Source of the DNA: Inquilinus sp042743185
GTDB taxonomy: Bacteria; Pseudomonadota; Alphaproteobacteria; DSM-16000; Inquilinaceae
NCBI RefSeq assembly: GCF_042743185.1
Contig: NZ_JBHYMS010000037.1
Location: forward strand, 1 to 64,000
DNA length: 64,000 nucleotides
Direction: 5' to 3'
Shown: in pieces, positions 8,605-17,627 of the stretch
Numbering within the stretch: position 1 is the stretch's first letter
Layout of the letters: every line of letters begins with the position of its first letter
The notes under the pieces: model-generated
The model's input: the letters and a program-made list of their open reading frames with translations, nothing else
Databases searched by the model: none
Told to the model about the DNA's origin: nothing
Translations under genes and position numbers: made by a program

Positions 8605-10941
8605 ATGGCAGCGGCGAATGGCGGGCAGGGCCGGACCCTGCGCTATCGGGTCGAGGGCATGGATTGCCCGAGCTGCGTCGGCAAGCTGCAGACGGCGCTG
8701 GGCCGGATCGAGGGCGTCAGCGGCGTCGAGGTCAGCTTCGCCACCGGCCTCCTGGCTCTCGGTGCGCAGGGCGCCGCCGCCAACGGCCACGCCGTGGAGG
8801 ACAAGATCCGCGCCCTCGGCTTCACCCCGACCGCGATCGACGACACGGCCAAGGCGCTGACGCCGGCCGACGCGGCGCCCTGGTGGCACGAGCGCAAGGC
8901 GCAGCTGGTCGGCTTCACCGGCCTCTTGCTGGCGGCGGCCTTCGTCGCGGCGCAGATCGTCCCGGCCGAGGCCGAATGGGCCTATCTCGCCGCGGCGCTG
9001 ATCGGGCTGGTGCCGGTCGCCCGCCGCGCCTTGACCCTGATCCGCTCCGGCTCGCCCTTCAGCATCGAGACGCTGATGGCGGTCGCCGCGATCGGCGCCA
9101 TCGCCATCGGCGCCGCGTCGGAGGCGGCGGTGGTGGTGTTCCTGTTCGCCGTCGGCGAGCTCCTGGAGACCGTCGCCGCCGGCCGCGCCCGCCAGGGCAT
9201 CAAGGCGCTGGTCTCGCTGGTGCCGCGCACCGCACAGCGCGAGACCAACGGTGTCCTGGCCACCGTCGCGGTCGACGACCTCGCCATCGGCGACATCGTG
9301 CTGGTCCGCCCCGGCGACCGGGTGCCGGCCGATGGCGCGATCGTTGACGGCGCGTCGGAGCTGGACGAGGCGCCGATCACCGGCGAATCCGTGCCGGTGG
9401 CCAAGGCGGCGGGCGACGCCGTCTATGCCGGCAGCATCAATGCCGGCGGCGTGCTGCGCCTGCGGGTGACGCGGGCGGCGGCGGACAACACCATCGCCCG
9501 GATCATCCATAGGGTCGAGGCGGCGCAGTCCAGCAAGGCGCCGACCGCCCGCTTCATCGACCGCTTCAGCGCCTGGTACACCCCGGCCGCCATGGCCGTC
9601 GCCGCGCTGGTGATCGCGGTGCCGCCCCTGTTCTTCGGCGGCGACTGGACGGTCTGGACCTATCGCGGCCTGTCGCTGCTGCTGATCGCCTGCCCCTGCG
9701 CCCTGGTGCTGTCGACCCCGGCGGCCATCGCCTCCGGCATCGCCGCCGGCACCCGCCGCGGCCTGCTGCTGAAGGGCGGCGCGGCGCTGGAGATGCTGGG
9801 CAAGGTCAAATCCGTGGCCTTTGACAAGACCGGCACGCTGACCGTCGGCCGGCCCCAGGTCACCGACATCGTGGCGCTGGAGGGCAGCGAGGCCGCGGTG
9901 CTGGCCGAGGCCGCCGCGGTCGAGAGCGGCTCCAGCCATCCGCTGGCCCGCGCCGTCCTCGAGGCCGCTGCCGCCCGCAAGCTCGCCGTTCCGGCCGTCG
10001 CCGAGGCCTCGGCCATCGCCGGCAAGGCGGTGCTGGGCCGGGTCGGCGGCGCCCTGCTGGCGGTCGGGTCGCCGCGCTATGCCGCCGAACGCGGCCCGCT
10101 GCCGGCCGGGCTGGCCGACCGGGTGGCGGCGCTGGAGGCGCAGGGCAAGACAGTGGTCGTGCTGCTGGGCGAGGCCGGCCCGCGCGGGCTGATCGCGCTG
10201 CGCGACGAGCCGCGCGAGGACGCCGCGGCGGCGGTGGCGGCGCTGCGCCGGGCCGGCGTCCAGCCGGTGATGCTGACCGGCGACAACCGCCGCCCCGCCA
10301 CGGCCGTGGCCGCCACGCTCGGCATCGCGGTCGAGGCCGAGCTGCTGCCGGACGACAAGCTGGCGGCGATCGGCCGGCTGAAGGCCCAGGGGCCGGTGGC
10401 GATGGTCGGCGACGGCATCAACGACGCGCCGGCGCTGGCCGCGGCCTCGGTCGGAATCGCCATGGGCGGCGGCACCGACGTGGCGCTGGAGACGGCGGAT
10501 GCGGCGCTGATGAACAACCGCGTCATCGGCGTGGCCGAGCTGATCGGCCTGTCCCGCGCCACCCTGGCCAACATCCACCAGAACATCGCCGTCGCCCTCG
10601 GGCTGAAGGCGCTGTTCCTGGCCACCACCCTGTTCGGCGCGACCTCGCTGTGGATGGCGATCCTGGCCGACACCGGGGCGACCGTGCTGGTGACGCTGAA
10701 CGCGCTCAGGCTGCTGCGCCTGCTGCCCGCGGTCCGGCCGGCGGCGGCCGGCCATGGGCATGATCACGCCCAGGGGCACGACCGCGGCCAAGGCCAGGCC
10801 GCGCACGGCGAGGCCGACGATTGCTGCGCCCATGGCGCCTGCGGACCCAAGGCCGAAAGCGTCGCCTGCGGCGCGTGCCGGGCGCCGAATCCGGCCGCGG
10901 CCCGCTTCTGCAGCCGGTGCGGGCAGGCGATGGCGGCGTGA
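8605..10941 (+). CDS. zntA: P1B-type heavy-metal ATPase (Zn/Cd/Pb exporter, ZntA/CadA type)
   Basis: 778 residues; AAGGGAG precedes the ATG. An N-terminal HMA domain carries GMDCPSC. The membrane part includes the CPC metal motif (residues 363-365, CPCALVLSTPAA), with TGES upstream. The phosphorylated aspartate is Asp407 in DKTGTLT, followed by SSHPLARAV and the hinge GDGINDAPALAAA. The final 55 residues are unusual: His/Gly/Asp-rich (GHGHDHAQGHDRG), then CC and a zinc-ribbon CGACRAPNPAAARFCSRCG. CPC together with the MerR partner suggests Zn(II)/Cd(II)/Pb(II) efflux from the cytosol. Copper export is less likely because of the regulator type. Confidence 0.92.
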   Translation: MAAANGGQGRTLRYRVEGMDCPSCVGKLQTALGRIEGVSGVEVSFATGLLALGAQGAAANGHAVEDKIRALGFTPTAIDDTAKALTPADAAPWWHERKAQLVGFTGLLLAAAFVAAQIVPAEAEWAYLAAALIGLVPVARRALTLIRSGSPFSIETLMAVAAIGAIAIGAASEAAVVVFLFAVGELLETVAAGRARQGIKALVSLVPRTAQRETNGVLATVAVDDLAIGDIVLVRPGDRVPADGAIVDGASELDEAPITGESVPVAKAAGDAVYAGSINAGGVLRLRVTRAAADNTIARIIHRVEAAQSSKAPTARFIDRFSAWYTPAAMAVAALVIAVPPLFFGGDWTVWTYRGLSLLLIACPCALVLSTPAAIASGIAAGTRRGLLLKGGAALEMLGKVKSVAFDKTGTLTVGRPQVTDIVALEGSEAAVLAEAAAVESGSSHPLARAVLEAAAARKLAVPAVAEASAIAGKAVLGRVGGALLAVGSPRYAAERGPLPAGLADRVAALEAQGKTVVVLLGEAGPRGLIALRDEPREDAAAAVAALRRAGVQPVMLTGDNRRPATAVAATLGIAVEAELLPDDKLAAIGRLKAQGPVAMVGDGINDAPALAAASVGIAMGGGTDVALETADAALMNNRVIGVAELIGLSRATLANIHQNIAVALGLKALFLATTLFGATSLWMAILADTGATVLVTLNALRLLRLLPAVRPAAAGHGHDHAQGHDRGQGQAAHGEADDCCAHGACGPKAESVACGACRAPNPAAARFCSRCGQAMAA

Positions 10942-11060
10942 CAGCGGGCGGCGGGTCTGGGAACATTGTCCCCAGCTTGCCGTTGATCCTCCGCAACCGG
11001 CCAGGGGTCGGACGGAGGCCCGTGACGGCGAGCACCAACCAGGCAACCAGGGGGTGTGCC

Positions 11061-11492
11061 ATGGGGCTGATCAATTTCATCAAGAGTGCCGGCGAGAAGC
11101 TGTTCGGCGGCGGCGAGGCCGAGGCCGCGACGGCGGACGATTTGAAGAAGCAGATCCAGGCGCAGGGGCTCGACCCCGCCGGCGTCGACATCAAGGTCGA
11201 AGGCGACAAGGTGACGGTCGGCGGCAATGTCGCCTCCACCGAAGTGGCGGAGAAGATCGCGCTCGCGGTCGGCAACACGCCCGGCATCGCGGCCGTCGAG
11301 AACAACCTCGCCGCCGCCGCCCCGGCGCCGGAATCGAGGTTCTACACGGTCAAGAAGGGCGACACGCTGTCGGCGATCGCCAAGGCGGAGTACGGCAACG
11401 CCAACGACTATCCGAAGATCTTCGAGGCCAACAAACCGATGCTGAAGCACCCGGACAAGATCTATCCGGGCCAGGTTCTGCGCATCCCGTAG
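11061..11492 (+). CDS. kbp: BON-LysM protein (Kbp/YgaU-like)
   Basis: 143 residues, close to the 149 of E. coli Kbp (YgaU), a cytosolic potassium-binding protein. Order of domains: a short N-terminal helix (MGLINFIKSAGEKLFGGG), a BON domain at about 28-82 (VDIKVEGDKVTVGGNVAS), then a LysM domain at about 94-142 (YTVKKGDTLSAIAKAEYGNA ... IYPGQVLRIP). No signal peptide is present, as in Kbp. A strong hairpin follows the gene. Confidence 0.9.
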   Translation: MGLINFIKSAGEKLFGGGEAEAATADDLKKQIQAQGLDPAGVDIKVEGDKVTVGGNVASTEVAEKIALAVGNTPGIAAVENNLAAAAPAPESRFYTVKKGDTLSAIAKAEYGNANDYPKIFEANKPMLKHPDKIYPGQVLRIP

Positions 11493-11519
11493 GCGACCGG
11501 ACGCATCTCTCGTCAGGCC

Positions 11520-11552
11520 GAAGGGCCCGCGCCGCCGCCGCGCGGGCCCTTC
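11520..11552 (+). terminator. GC-rich terminator hairpin
   Basis: GAAGGGCCCGCGC (11520-11532) pairs perfectly with GCGCGGGCCCTTC (11540-11552) around a seven-base loop, 27 bases after the BON-LysM stop. The tail GCTTTCCC has only a short T-run, usual for this GC content. Confidence 0.7.
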
Positions 11553-11614
11553 GCTTTCCCGTGTCGCGTCGCCTGCCGTTGCGCTATCAGCATGGGAACG
11601 TTCCACGCGGAGCC

Positions 11615-13153
11615 GTGAGCTTGGCCAACGTCCTGTTCATCACCGCCGACCAGTGGCGCGGCGACATGCTGTCGGCAGTCGGCCATCCCTGCATCCGCAC
11701 CCCGGCGCTGGACGCGCTGGCGGGCGAGGCCACGCTGTTCCGGCGCCACCATACCGTCGCCTATCCCTGCGGCCCGTCGCGCGCCTCGCTGCTGACCGGC
11801 CTCTATCCCCACATCCATCGCAGTGTGCGCAACGGCATGCCGCTCGACGCCCGCCACACGAATCTGGCGCTGGAGGCTCGGCGCGGCGGCTGGGACCCGC
11901 TGCTGTTCGGCTACACCGACACCTCGCTGGACCCGCGCGGCCGGGCGCCGGACGACCCGGCGCGCCACAGCTACGAGAGCGTGGCCCCGGGCTTCACCCC
12001 GGTGCTCGCCCTGTCCGAATCCAGCCGGGCCTGGATCGCCGACCTGCTGGCCAAGGGCTACGACGTGCCGGCGCCGGGCGAGGGGCGGGACCCGCTCTAC
12101 GACCCCGATCCGGAGGCCGAGGCGGCGCCCGGCGGCTTCGGCCCGACTCGGATCCGGGCCGAGGACAGCGAGACCGCCTTCATGACCGATCAGGTGCTGC
12201 GCCATCTGGCGGTGCTGCAGGGCCGGCCCTGGTTCGTGCACCTGACCTATATCTGCCCGCACCCGCCCTTCGCCGCCCCGGCGCCCTGGCACCTGGCCTA
12301 TGATCCGGCTTCGGTGCCGGCGCCTCTGCGCGGCCCGTCCGCGGCGGCGGAGGGGGCGCAGCATCCGCTCCTGGACGGGCTGCACCGGGCGGTGCGGCTC
12401 GACACGTTCCTGAACCGGGCCGAAGGGCCGGCCTCGGCGCTCGACGCCGCCGGCGTCGCCGCGGTCCGGGCCGCCTATTACGGCTTGGCGTCGGAGGTCG
12501 ACCATCACCTCGGCCGGGTGTTCGAGTTCCTGAAGGCCAGCGGCCAGTGGGACGACACGCTGATCGTCTTCACCTCCGACCATGGCGAGCAGCTCGGCGA
12601 CCATTACCTGTTCGGCAAGCTCGGCTATTTCGATCAGTCGGCCCACATCCCGCTGATCGTCCGCGACCCGCGGCCGGAGGCGGATTCCAGCCGCGGCCGG
12701 CAGGTCGACGACTTCACCGAATCGGTCGACATCCTGCCGACCATCCTCGGCTGGCTCGGCCTGCCGGTGCCGCGGCAGTGCGACGGCCGCTCGCTGCTGC
12801 CCTTCTGCCGGGGCGGGCGGCCGCGGGATTGGCGCGATGCGGCGCATTGGTTCTACGATTTCGGCAATGTGCGCGAGCGGGTCGGCGAGGCGCGGCTGCA
12901 TTCCGACCAGTGCGGCGTCCAGGTGATCCGCGACGCCCGGCGCAAATACGTGCACTGCACCGCTTTGCCGCCCTTGTTCTTCGACCTGGAGCGCGACCCC
13001 GGCGAGTTCGAGGACCGCAGCCGCGACCCAGCCTATGCCGGGGAGATGCTGGCCTATGCCCAGAAACTGCTGTCCTGGCGCATGCGGCACGAGGACCGGA
13101 CGCTGAGCCACATCACGCTCGAAGGCGGCTATTTCGAGGAAGAGGCGCGATGA
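11615..13153 (+). CDS. Sulfatase-superfamily hydrolase, phosphonate monoester hydrolase-like
   Basis: 512 residues from a GTG at 11615 (GCGGAG upstream), almost the same length as Rhizobium phosphonate monoester hydrolase. Metal ligands are in FITADQWRG. The residue converted to formylglycine is Cys52 in PCGPSRASLLTG (Cys-x-Pro-Ser-Arg). The C-terminal metal site is FTSDHGEQLGDHY. No signal peptide is seen, so it is cytosolic like the PMHs. The natural substrate may be a sulfate, phosphate or phosphonate ester. It overlaps the HAD phosphatase gene by four bases (ATGA), so the two are translationally coupled. Confidence 0.85.
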   Translation: MSLANVLFITADQWRGDMLSAVGHPCIRTPALDALAGEATLFRRHHTVAYPCGPSRASLLTGLYPHIHRSVRNGMPLDARHTNLALEARRGGWDPLLFGYTDTSLDPRGRAPDDPARHSYESVAPGFTPVLALSESSRAWIADLLAKGYDVPAPGEGRDPLYDPDPEAEAAPGGFGPTRIRAEDSETAFMTDQVLRHLAVLQGRPWFVHLTYICPHPPFAAPAPWHLAYDPASVPAPLRGPSAAAEGAQHPLLDGLHRAVRLDTFLNRAEGPASALDAAGVAAVRAAYYGLASEVDHHLGRVFEFLKASGQWDDTLIVFTSDHGEQLGDHYLFGKLGYFDQSAHIPLIVRDPRPEADSSRGRQVDDFTESVDILPTILGWLGLPVPRQCDGRSLLPFCRGGRPRDWRDAAHWFYDFGNVRERVGEARLHSDQCGVQVIRDARRKYVHCTALPPLFFDLERDPGEFEDRSRDPAYAGEMLAYAQKLLSWRMRHEDRTLSHITLEGGYFEEEAR

Positions 13154-13899
13154 GCACGGCCGACATCCGCGGCATCCTGTTCGACAAGGACGGCACGCTG
13201 ATCGACTATGACGCGACCTGGCTGCCGCTGAATCGCGAGGCCGCCCTGTTCGCTGCGGCCGGCGACCCGGAGCTGGCGCTGCGGCTGCTGGAGGTCGGCG
13301 GCGCCGACCCGCACACCGGCGCGGTCCGCGCCGACAGCCTGTTCGCCGCCGGGGCGACGCCGGAGATCGCGGCCGCCTGGATCGCCGCCGGCAGCCCTTA
13401 CGATCTCGACCTGCTGGTGCCGGAGATGGACCGCATCTTCCAGAGTGCGGCCACGGCCGTGATCCGGCCGACCGTCGCCGACCCGGCCGGGCTGTTCCGG
13501 CGGCTGCGCGGCCGCGGGCTGAAGCTCGGCGTGGCCTCGAGCGACGGCGAGGTCGCGATCCGCGGCACGCTGGCGATGTTCGGCCTGCTCGACCTGGTCG
13601 ATTTCATCGCCGGCTATGACAGCGGCCACGGCCACAAGCCGAATCCGGGCATGGTCTACGGCTTCTGCGACGCCACCGGCCTGCCGCCCGGCGCCGTCCT
13701 CATGGTCGGCGACAACCGGCACGACATGGCGATGGGCCGCGCGGCCGGGGTCGGCCTCTGCGTCGGCGTGCTCAGCGGCACCGGCACCGCCCGGACCCTG
13801 GTCGGTCTCGCCGATCTCTGCCTGCCGGACATCGGCGGGCTGGAGCAACTTCTCGGCGGACCGCAACGGCCTGATGGCATCGACCGCCTTTTAGACTAA
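13150..13899 (+). CDS. HAD-family phosphatase (phosphoglycolate phosphatase-like)
   Basis: 249 residues. HAD motif I is ILFDKDGTLID (nucleophile Asp12, acid Asp14); motif II is VASSDGE; motif III Lys is in HKPNPGMV; motif IV is GDNRHDMAMGRAAG. A helical cap lies between residues 20 and 95. The general class is a small-molecule phosphatase; the substrate is unknown. The start codon overlaps the sulfatase stop (ATGA), which suggests that the two enzymes act on one compound, for example removing a second ester group. Confidence 0.85.
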   Translation: MSTADIRGILFDKDGTLIDYDATWLPLNREAALFAAAGDPELALRLLEVGGADPHTGAVRADSLFAAGATPEIAAAWIAAGSPYDLDLLVPEMDRIFQSAATAVIRPTVADPAGLFRRLRGRGLKLGVASSDGEVAIRGTLAMFGLLDLVDFIAGYDSGHGHKPNPGMVYGFCDATGLPPGAVLMVGDNRHDMAMGRAAGVGLCVGVLSGTGTARTLVGLADLCLPDIGGLEQLLGGPQRPDGIDRLLD

Positions 13900-13932
13900 A
13901 GTCCGCAAAAATGCCGTTCGTGGAGGATTCAC

Positions 13933-14781
13933 GTGCCCGGTTTTCCGATCGTGGACAGCCACGTCCATATTTATGATCCAGCCATATTGTCTTATCCGTG
14001 GATGGAGCAGGTCCCTGGCCTGAAGTCGCGCCACCTGCCGGACGTGTACGACCGGCAGCGCGACGGCGTGGCGATCGACCGCTACGTCTTCGTCGAGGTC
14101 GACGTCGCGCCGGTGCAGCGGGTGGAGGAGGCGCGCTGGGTCGATGCGCTCGCCGATCCGCGTCTCGGCGCCATCGTCGCCGCGGCGGCGGTCGAGGACG
14201 GCCAGGCGGTGCGGACCGAGCTCGACGCGCTGCATGCCGCCGCCCCGAAGCTGCGCGGCATCCGCCGGCTGATCCAGGGCGAGGCGGTGGATTTCTGCAT
14301 CCGGCCCGGCTTCGTCGAAGGCGTGCGGCTCCTGTCCGAATACGACCTGTCCTTCGACCTCTGCATTTTCCATCCGCAGTTCGACGCCGCGATCGAGCTG
14401 GTGCGCCGCTGCCCGGAGATCCGCTTCGTCCTCGACCATATCGGCAAGCCGGGGATCCGGGACGGGCTCGACCGGCCCTGGCGCGACCAGATGCGGGCCC
14501 TGGCGGCGCTGCCGAACGTCTGGTGCAAGCTGTCGGGCGTGGTCACCGAAGCCGATCACGAGGGCTGGACCCGGGCCCGGATCGAGCCCTACATACGTCA
14601 TACGATTGACTGCTTCGGCTTCGACCGCACCATGTTCGGCAGCGACTGGCCCGTCTGCGAGCTGGCCTCCAGCTATCGCCGCTGGGTCGACACGCTGGAC
14701 GCCATCCTCGCGGATTCGTCGGAGGCGCAGCTGCGGCAGCTCTATCGCGACACCGCCATCGCCTTCTACCGGCTCGACTGA
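13933..14781 (+). CDS. Amidohydrolase-2 family lactonase (L-fuconolactonase-like)
   Basis: 282 residues of the cog3618/amidohydrolase-2 group. Metal-binding histidines are His10 and His12 (VDSHVHIYD); the C-terminal catalytic aspartate is in MFGSDWPVCE. The segment FVLDHIGKPGIR carries a conserved His. Relatives hydrolyse L-fucono-1,5-lactone or 2-pyrone-4,6-dicarboxylate. The next gene is an aldose-dehydrogenase-type aldo-keto reductase, which would make the lactone, so a sugar lactonase is favoured. Confidence 0.82.
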   Translation: MPGFPIVDSHVHIYDPAILSYPWMEQVPGLKSRHLPDVYDRQRDGVAIDRYVFVEVDVAPVQRVEEARWVDALADPRLGAIVAAAAVEDGQAVRTELDALHAAAPKLRGIRRLIQGEAVDFCIRPGFVEGVRLLSEYDLSFDLCIFHPQFDAAIELVRRCPEIRFVLDHIGKPGIRDGLDRPWRDQMRALAALPNVWCKLSGVVTEADHEGWTRARIEPYIRHTIDCFGFDRTMFGSDWPVCELASSYRRWVDTLDAILADSSEAQLRQLYRDTAIAFYRLD

Positions 14782-14809
14782 GCCCAAGACGCTGAGAGAG
14801 GACCCGCCC

Positions 14810-15832
14810 ATGGACCCGATCGCCACGCGCCCGCTGGGCAAGAGCGGCGTTCCCGTCACCCAGCTCGGCTTCGGCGGCGCGCCGCTCGGCGACCTCTATC
14901 AGAAGCTGCCCGACGCGCAGGCGATCCAGACCATGGCCAAGGCGCTGGAGCTGGGCGTCACCCTGGTCGACACCTCGCCGCTCTACGGCCACGGCCTGTC
15001 CGAGCACCGCTTCGGCCAGGTGCTGCGGCCGCGGCCGCGCGACAGCTACGTGCTGTCGACCAAGGTCGGGCGCGTCTTCGTGCCGCCGGGGCGCGGCGGG
15101 GTCGACCGCGGCACCTGGGCCGGCGGGCTCGAGTTCAACCCGGTGTTCGACTACAGCTACGACGGCGCCATGCGCTCCTTCGAGCAGAGCCTGATGCGCC
15201 TCGGCATCTCCTCGGTCGACATCCTCCTGATCCACGACGTCGACATCTGGACCCACGGCTCGCGCGCGGCCTATGAGCAGCGGCTGCAGGAGGCGCTGGC
15301 CGGGGCCTATAAGGCGCTGTTCAAGCTGCGCGAGGAGGGCGTGGTCAAGGCGATCGGCGTCGGCGTCAACGAGGTCGAGGCGTGCATGCGCTTCGCCGAG
15401 GGTGGCGATTTCGACTGCTTCCTGCTGGCCGGGCGCTACACCCTCCTGGAGCAGACGGCGCTCGACGACTTCCTGCCGCTGTGCCAGCGCCGCAACATCG
15501 GCATCATGCTGGGCGGGCCGTACAATTCCGGCATCCTCGCCACCGGCGCCGTACCCGGCGCCCGCTACAACTACAAGGAGGCGCCGCCGGAGATCCTGGA
15601 GCGGGTGGCGCGGATCGAGGCGGTGTGCCGGCGCCACGGCGTGCCCCTTCCGGCCGCCGCGATCCAGTTCCCGCTGGCCCATCCGGTGGTCGCCTCGATG
15701 ATCCCGGGCGCGGTCAAGCCGGAGGAGGTGGAGCGCAACCACGCCCTGATCGCGACCCCGATCCCGGCCGAGTTCTGGGCCGAGCTGAAGCGCGAAGGCC
15801 TGGTGCGGGAGGATGCGCCGGTGCCGGGCTGA
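14810..15832 (+). CDS. Aldo-keto reductase (L-fucose/D-threo-aldose 1-dehydrogenase-like)
   Basis: 340 residues. The catalytic AKR residues are visible: Asp and Tyr in DTSPLYGHGLSE and Lys in STKVGR, followed by the LIHDVD strand. The sequence belongs to the group containing D-threo-aldose 1-dehydrogenase and pyridoxal 4-dehydrogenase, which oxidise L-fucose, L-galactose or pyridoxal with NAD(P). It starts 28 bases after the lactonase (GAGAGAG upstream), so the pair fits a non-phosphorylating route: aldose to lactone to aldonate. The remaining enzymes of that pathway are not in the window. Confidence 0.82.
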   Translation: MDPIATRPLGKSGVPVTQLGFGGAPLGDLYQKLPDAQAIQTMAKALELGVTLVDTSPLYGHGLSEHRFGQVLRPRPRDSYVLSTKVGRVFVPPGRGGVDRGTWAGGLEFNPVFDYSYDGAMRSFEQSLMRLGISSVDILLIHDVDIWTHGSRAAYEQRLQEALAGAYKALFKLREEGVVKAIGVGVNEVEACMRFAEGGDFDCFLLAGRYTLLEQTALDDFLPLCQRRNIGIMLGGPYNSGILATGAVPGARYNYKEAPPEILERVARIEAVCRRHGVPLPAAAIQFPLAHPVVASMIPGAVKPEEVERNHALIATPIPAEFWAELKREGLVREDAPVPG

Positions 15833-15881
15833 AGACCGGCGGGTTGAGAGGAGTCGGGGGGCGGAGCACGTTCGGCGGCTG

Positions 15882-16583
15882 TCAGAGCAGCCCCAGGCTC
15901 CGGAAGCTGGAGTGGCCCTTGCGGCCGACGATGACGTGGTCGTGCAGGGTCACGCCGACCGTCTCCAGCGCACGGGCCACCGCCTTGGTCATCTCGATGT
16001 CGGCGCGCGACGGCGTCGGGTCGCCGGAGGGGTGGTTGTGGACCAAAATCAAGGCGCTGGCGCCGAGCTCCAGCGCCCGGCGCGCCACCTCGCGCGGATA
16101 GACCGGCGCCTGGTCGACCGTGCCCTGGGCGGTGGCGTCGTCGGCCAGCAGCGCGTTCTTGCGGTCGAGATACAGCACCCGTACCTGCTCGGTGCCGCCG
16201 AACTTCATGGCGACGCCGAGATAGTCCAGCAGCGCCTGCCAGGAGCCGAGCACGGGGCGGTCGGTCACCTGTTCCTTCAGCAGCCGCTCGGCCGCGGCCT
16301 GCACCACCTTCAGCAAGGCGACGCTGATGTCGCTCAGGCCGCCGCGCTGGGCCAGCTGGGTCGGTGTCGCCGCCAGCACCGCGCCCAGGCTGCCGAAGGT
16401 GGCGATCAGCTGCTTGGCCAGGGGCTTGGTGTCGCGCCGCGGGATCGCCGCGAACAGCAGCAGCTCCAGGATCTCGTAGTCGGCGAGGGCGGCGGCGCCG
16501 GCGGTCAGGAAGCGCTGCCGCAGCCGGTCGCGATGGCCGGTGTAGGTGGGAACCGGGTCCGTCGCCTCCGGCGCTTCGGTCAC
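15882..16583 (-). CDS. radC: RadC-family JAB/MPN domain protein
   Basis: 233 residues. The N-terminal helix-hairpin-helix region (DYEILELLLFAAIPRRDTKP) is followed by the JAMM metalloprotease-like motif LVHNHPSGDPTPSRAD. RadC was once called a repair protein, but that role has been withdrawn; its function remains unclear. It lies 11 bases after map on the same strand, a common arrangement in alphaproteobacteria. Confidence 0.93.
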   Translation of the reverse strand: MTEAPEATDPVPTYTGHRDRLRQRFLTAGAAALADYEILELLLFAAIPRRDTKPLAKQLIATFGSLGAVLAATPTQLAQRGGLSDISVALLKVVQAAAERLLKEQVTDRPVLGSWQALLDYLGVAMKFGGTEQVRVLYLDRKNALLADDATAQGTVDQAPVYPREVARRALELGASALILVHNHPSGDPTPSRADIEMTKAVARALETVGVTLHDHVIVGRKGHSSFRSLGLL

Positions 16584-16594
16584 GGCGCCCCCGG

Positions 16595-17443
16595 CTACGA
16601 AAGGGAATAGGGCGGCTGGGTGTGGCCGGCGGGGGACAGGGTGAAGATCTCCACCCCATCCCTGGTGACGCCGACCGTGTGCTCGAACTGGGCCGACAGG
16701 CTGCGGTCGCGGGTCACCGCGGTCCAGCCGTCGGACAGGACCTTCACCGCCCAGTGGCCGGCATTGATCATCGGTTCGATGGTGAAGATCATGCCCTCGC
16801 GCAGCGCCAGCCCGTCGCCGCGCCGGCCGTAATGCAGGATGCTGGGCGGGGCGTGGAAGACGCGGCCGACGCCGTGGCCGCAGAAGTCCCGGACCACCGA
16901 GAAGCGGTGGCCCTCGGCATGGCTCTGGATGGCGTGGCCGATGTCGCCCAGCGTGGCGCCGGGCTTGACCGCGGCGATGCCGCGCATCATCGACTCATAG
17001 GTCACCTCGATCAGCCGCTTGGCCTTGACCGCGATCTTGTCGCCGGCGACGTACATGCGGCTGCTGTCGCCATACCAGCCGTCCAGGATCGGGGTGACGT
17101 CGATGTTCAGGATGTCGCCGTTCTCCAGCTTCCGGTCGCCCGGGATGCCGTGGCAGACGACATGGTTCAGCGAGATGCAGCTCGACTTCGGATAGCCGCG
17201 ATAGCCCAGCGTTGCCGGCACCGCGCCATGGTCGCGCATGAAGCCGTCGCACAGCTTGTCCAGCTCGTCGGTGGTGACGCCGGGGCGCACATGGGGGGCG
17301 ATGAAGTCGAGGGTCTCGGCCGCCAGCCGGCCGGCACGCCGCATTGCCGCGAACTCGGCCTCGCCATGCAGGGGGATGTGGCCTTCCTCGCGGGTCTGGT
17401 GTTCCACCTCGGTCACGCTTTCTGTCCTGTCTCGCATCGCCAT
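16595..17443 (-). CDS. map: Type I methionine aminopeptidase
   Basis: 282 residues from the ATG at 17443 (a second ATG follows at 17437). It removes the initiator methionine from nascent proteins. Metal ligands can be seen: two Asp in NIDVTPILDGWYGDSSRMY, His in HGVGRVFHAPP, Glu in FTIEPMINAG, and Glu in the final SAQFEHTVGVTRDG. The early His is in SLNHVVCHGIPG. It forms an operon with radC downstream. Confidence 0.95.
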   Translation of the reverse strand: MAMRDRTESVTEVEHQTREEGHIPLHGEAEFAAMRRAGRLAAETLDFIAPHVRPGVTTDELDKLCDGFMRDHGAVPATLGYRGYPKSSCISLNHVVCHGIPGDRKLENGDILNIDVTPILDGWYGDSSRMYVAGDKIAVKAKRLIEVTYESMMRGIAAVKPGATLGDIGHAIQSHAEGHRFSVVRDFCGHGVGRVFHAPPSILHYGRRGDGLALREGMIFTIEPMINAGHWAVKVLSDGWTAVTRDRSLSAQFEHTVGVTRDGVEIFTLSPAGHTQPPYSLS

Positions 17444-17577
17444 TAGCCTATAGCACCGCCGCCGCGCGGTCGCCACCCGGCGGGATATGGGGGCGACTCG
17501 GCCGGACGCCGAGAGGTTGCCGTCCGCATGGCCGGGAGGCGGCCGGTCGAGGGGTGTCGTGACCGGCTTGACTCTGC

Positions 17578-17603
17578 TTTATAACCAAACGAGCATTTAT
17601 AAA
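17578..17603 (+). promoter_or_regulatory. Inverted-repeat operator upstream of the SDR gene
   Basis: TTTATAA (17578-17584) and TTATAAA (17597-17603) form an inverted repeat with a 12-base spacer, 25 bases before the SDR start. TTGACT at 17568-17573 could be the -35 element. The AT-rich patch is striking in a 70% GC region and looks like a TetR-type operator with a promoter. No local regulator gene is paired with it. Confidence 0.5.
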
Positions 17604-17627
17604 CATGATTGGCCGAAGGAGGAGACG

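Noticed and set aside
10754..11614. Long N-terminal extension of the sulfatase gene through the ATPase end and the BON-LysM gene
   Set aside because: It overlaps two well-supported genes in another frame and a terminator; GTG 11615 gives the family length.
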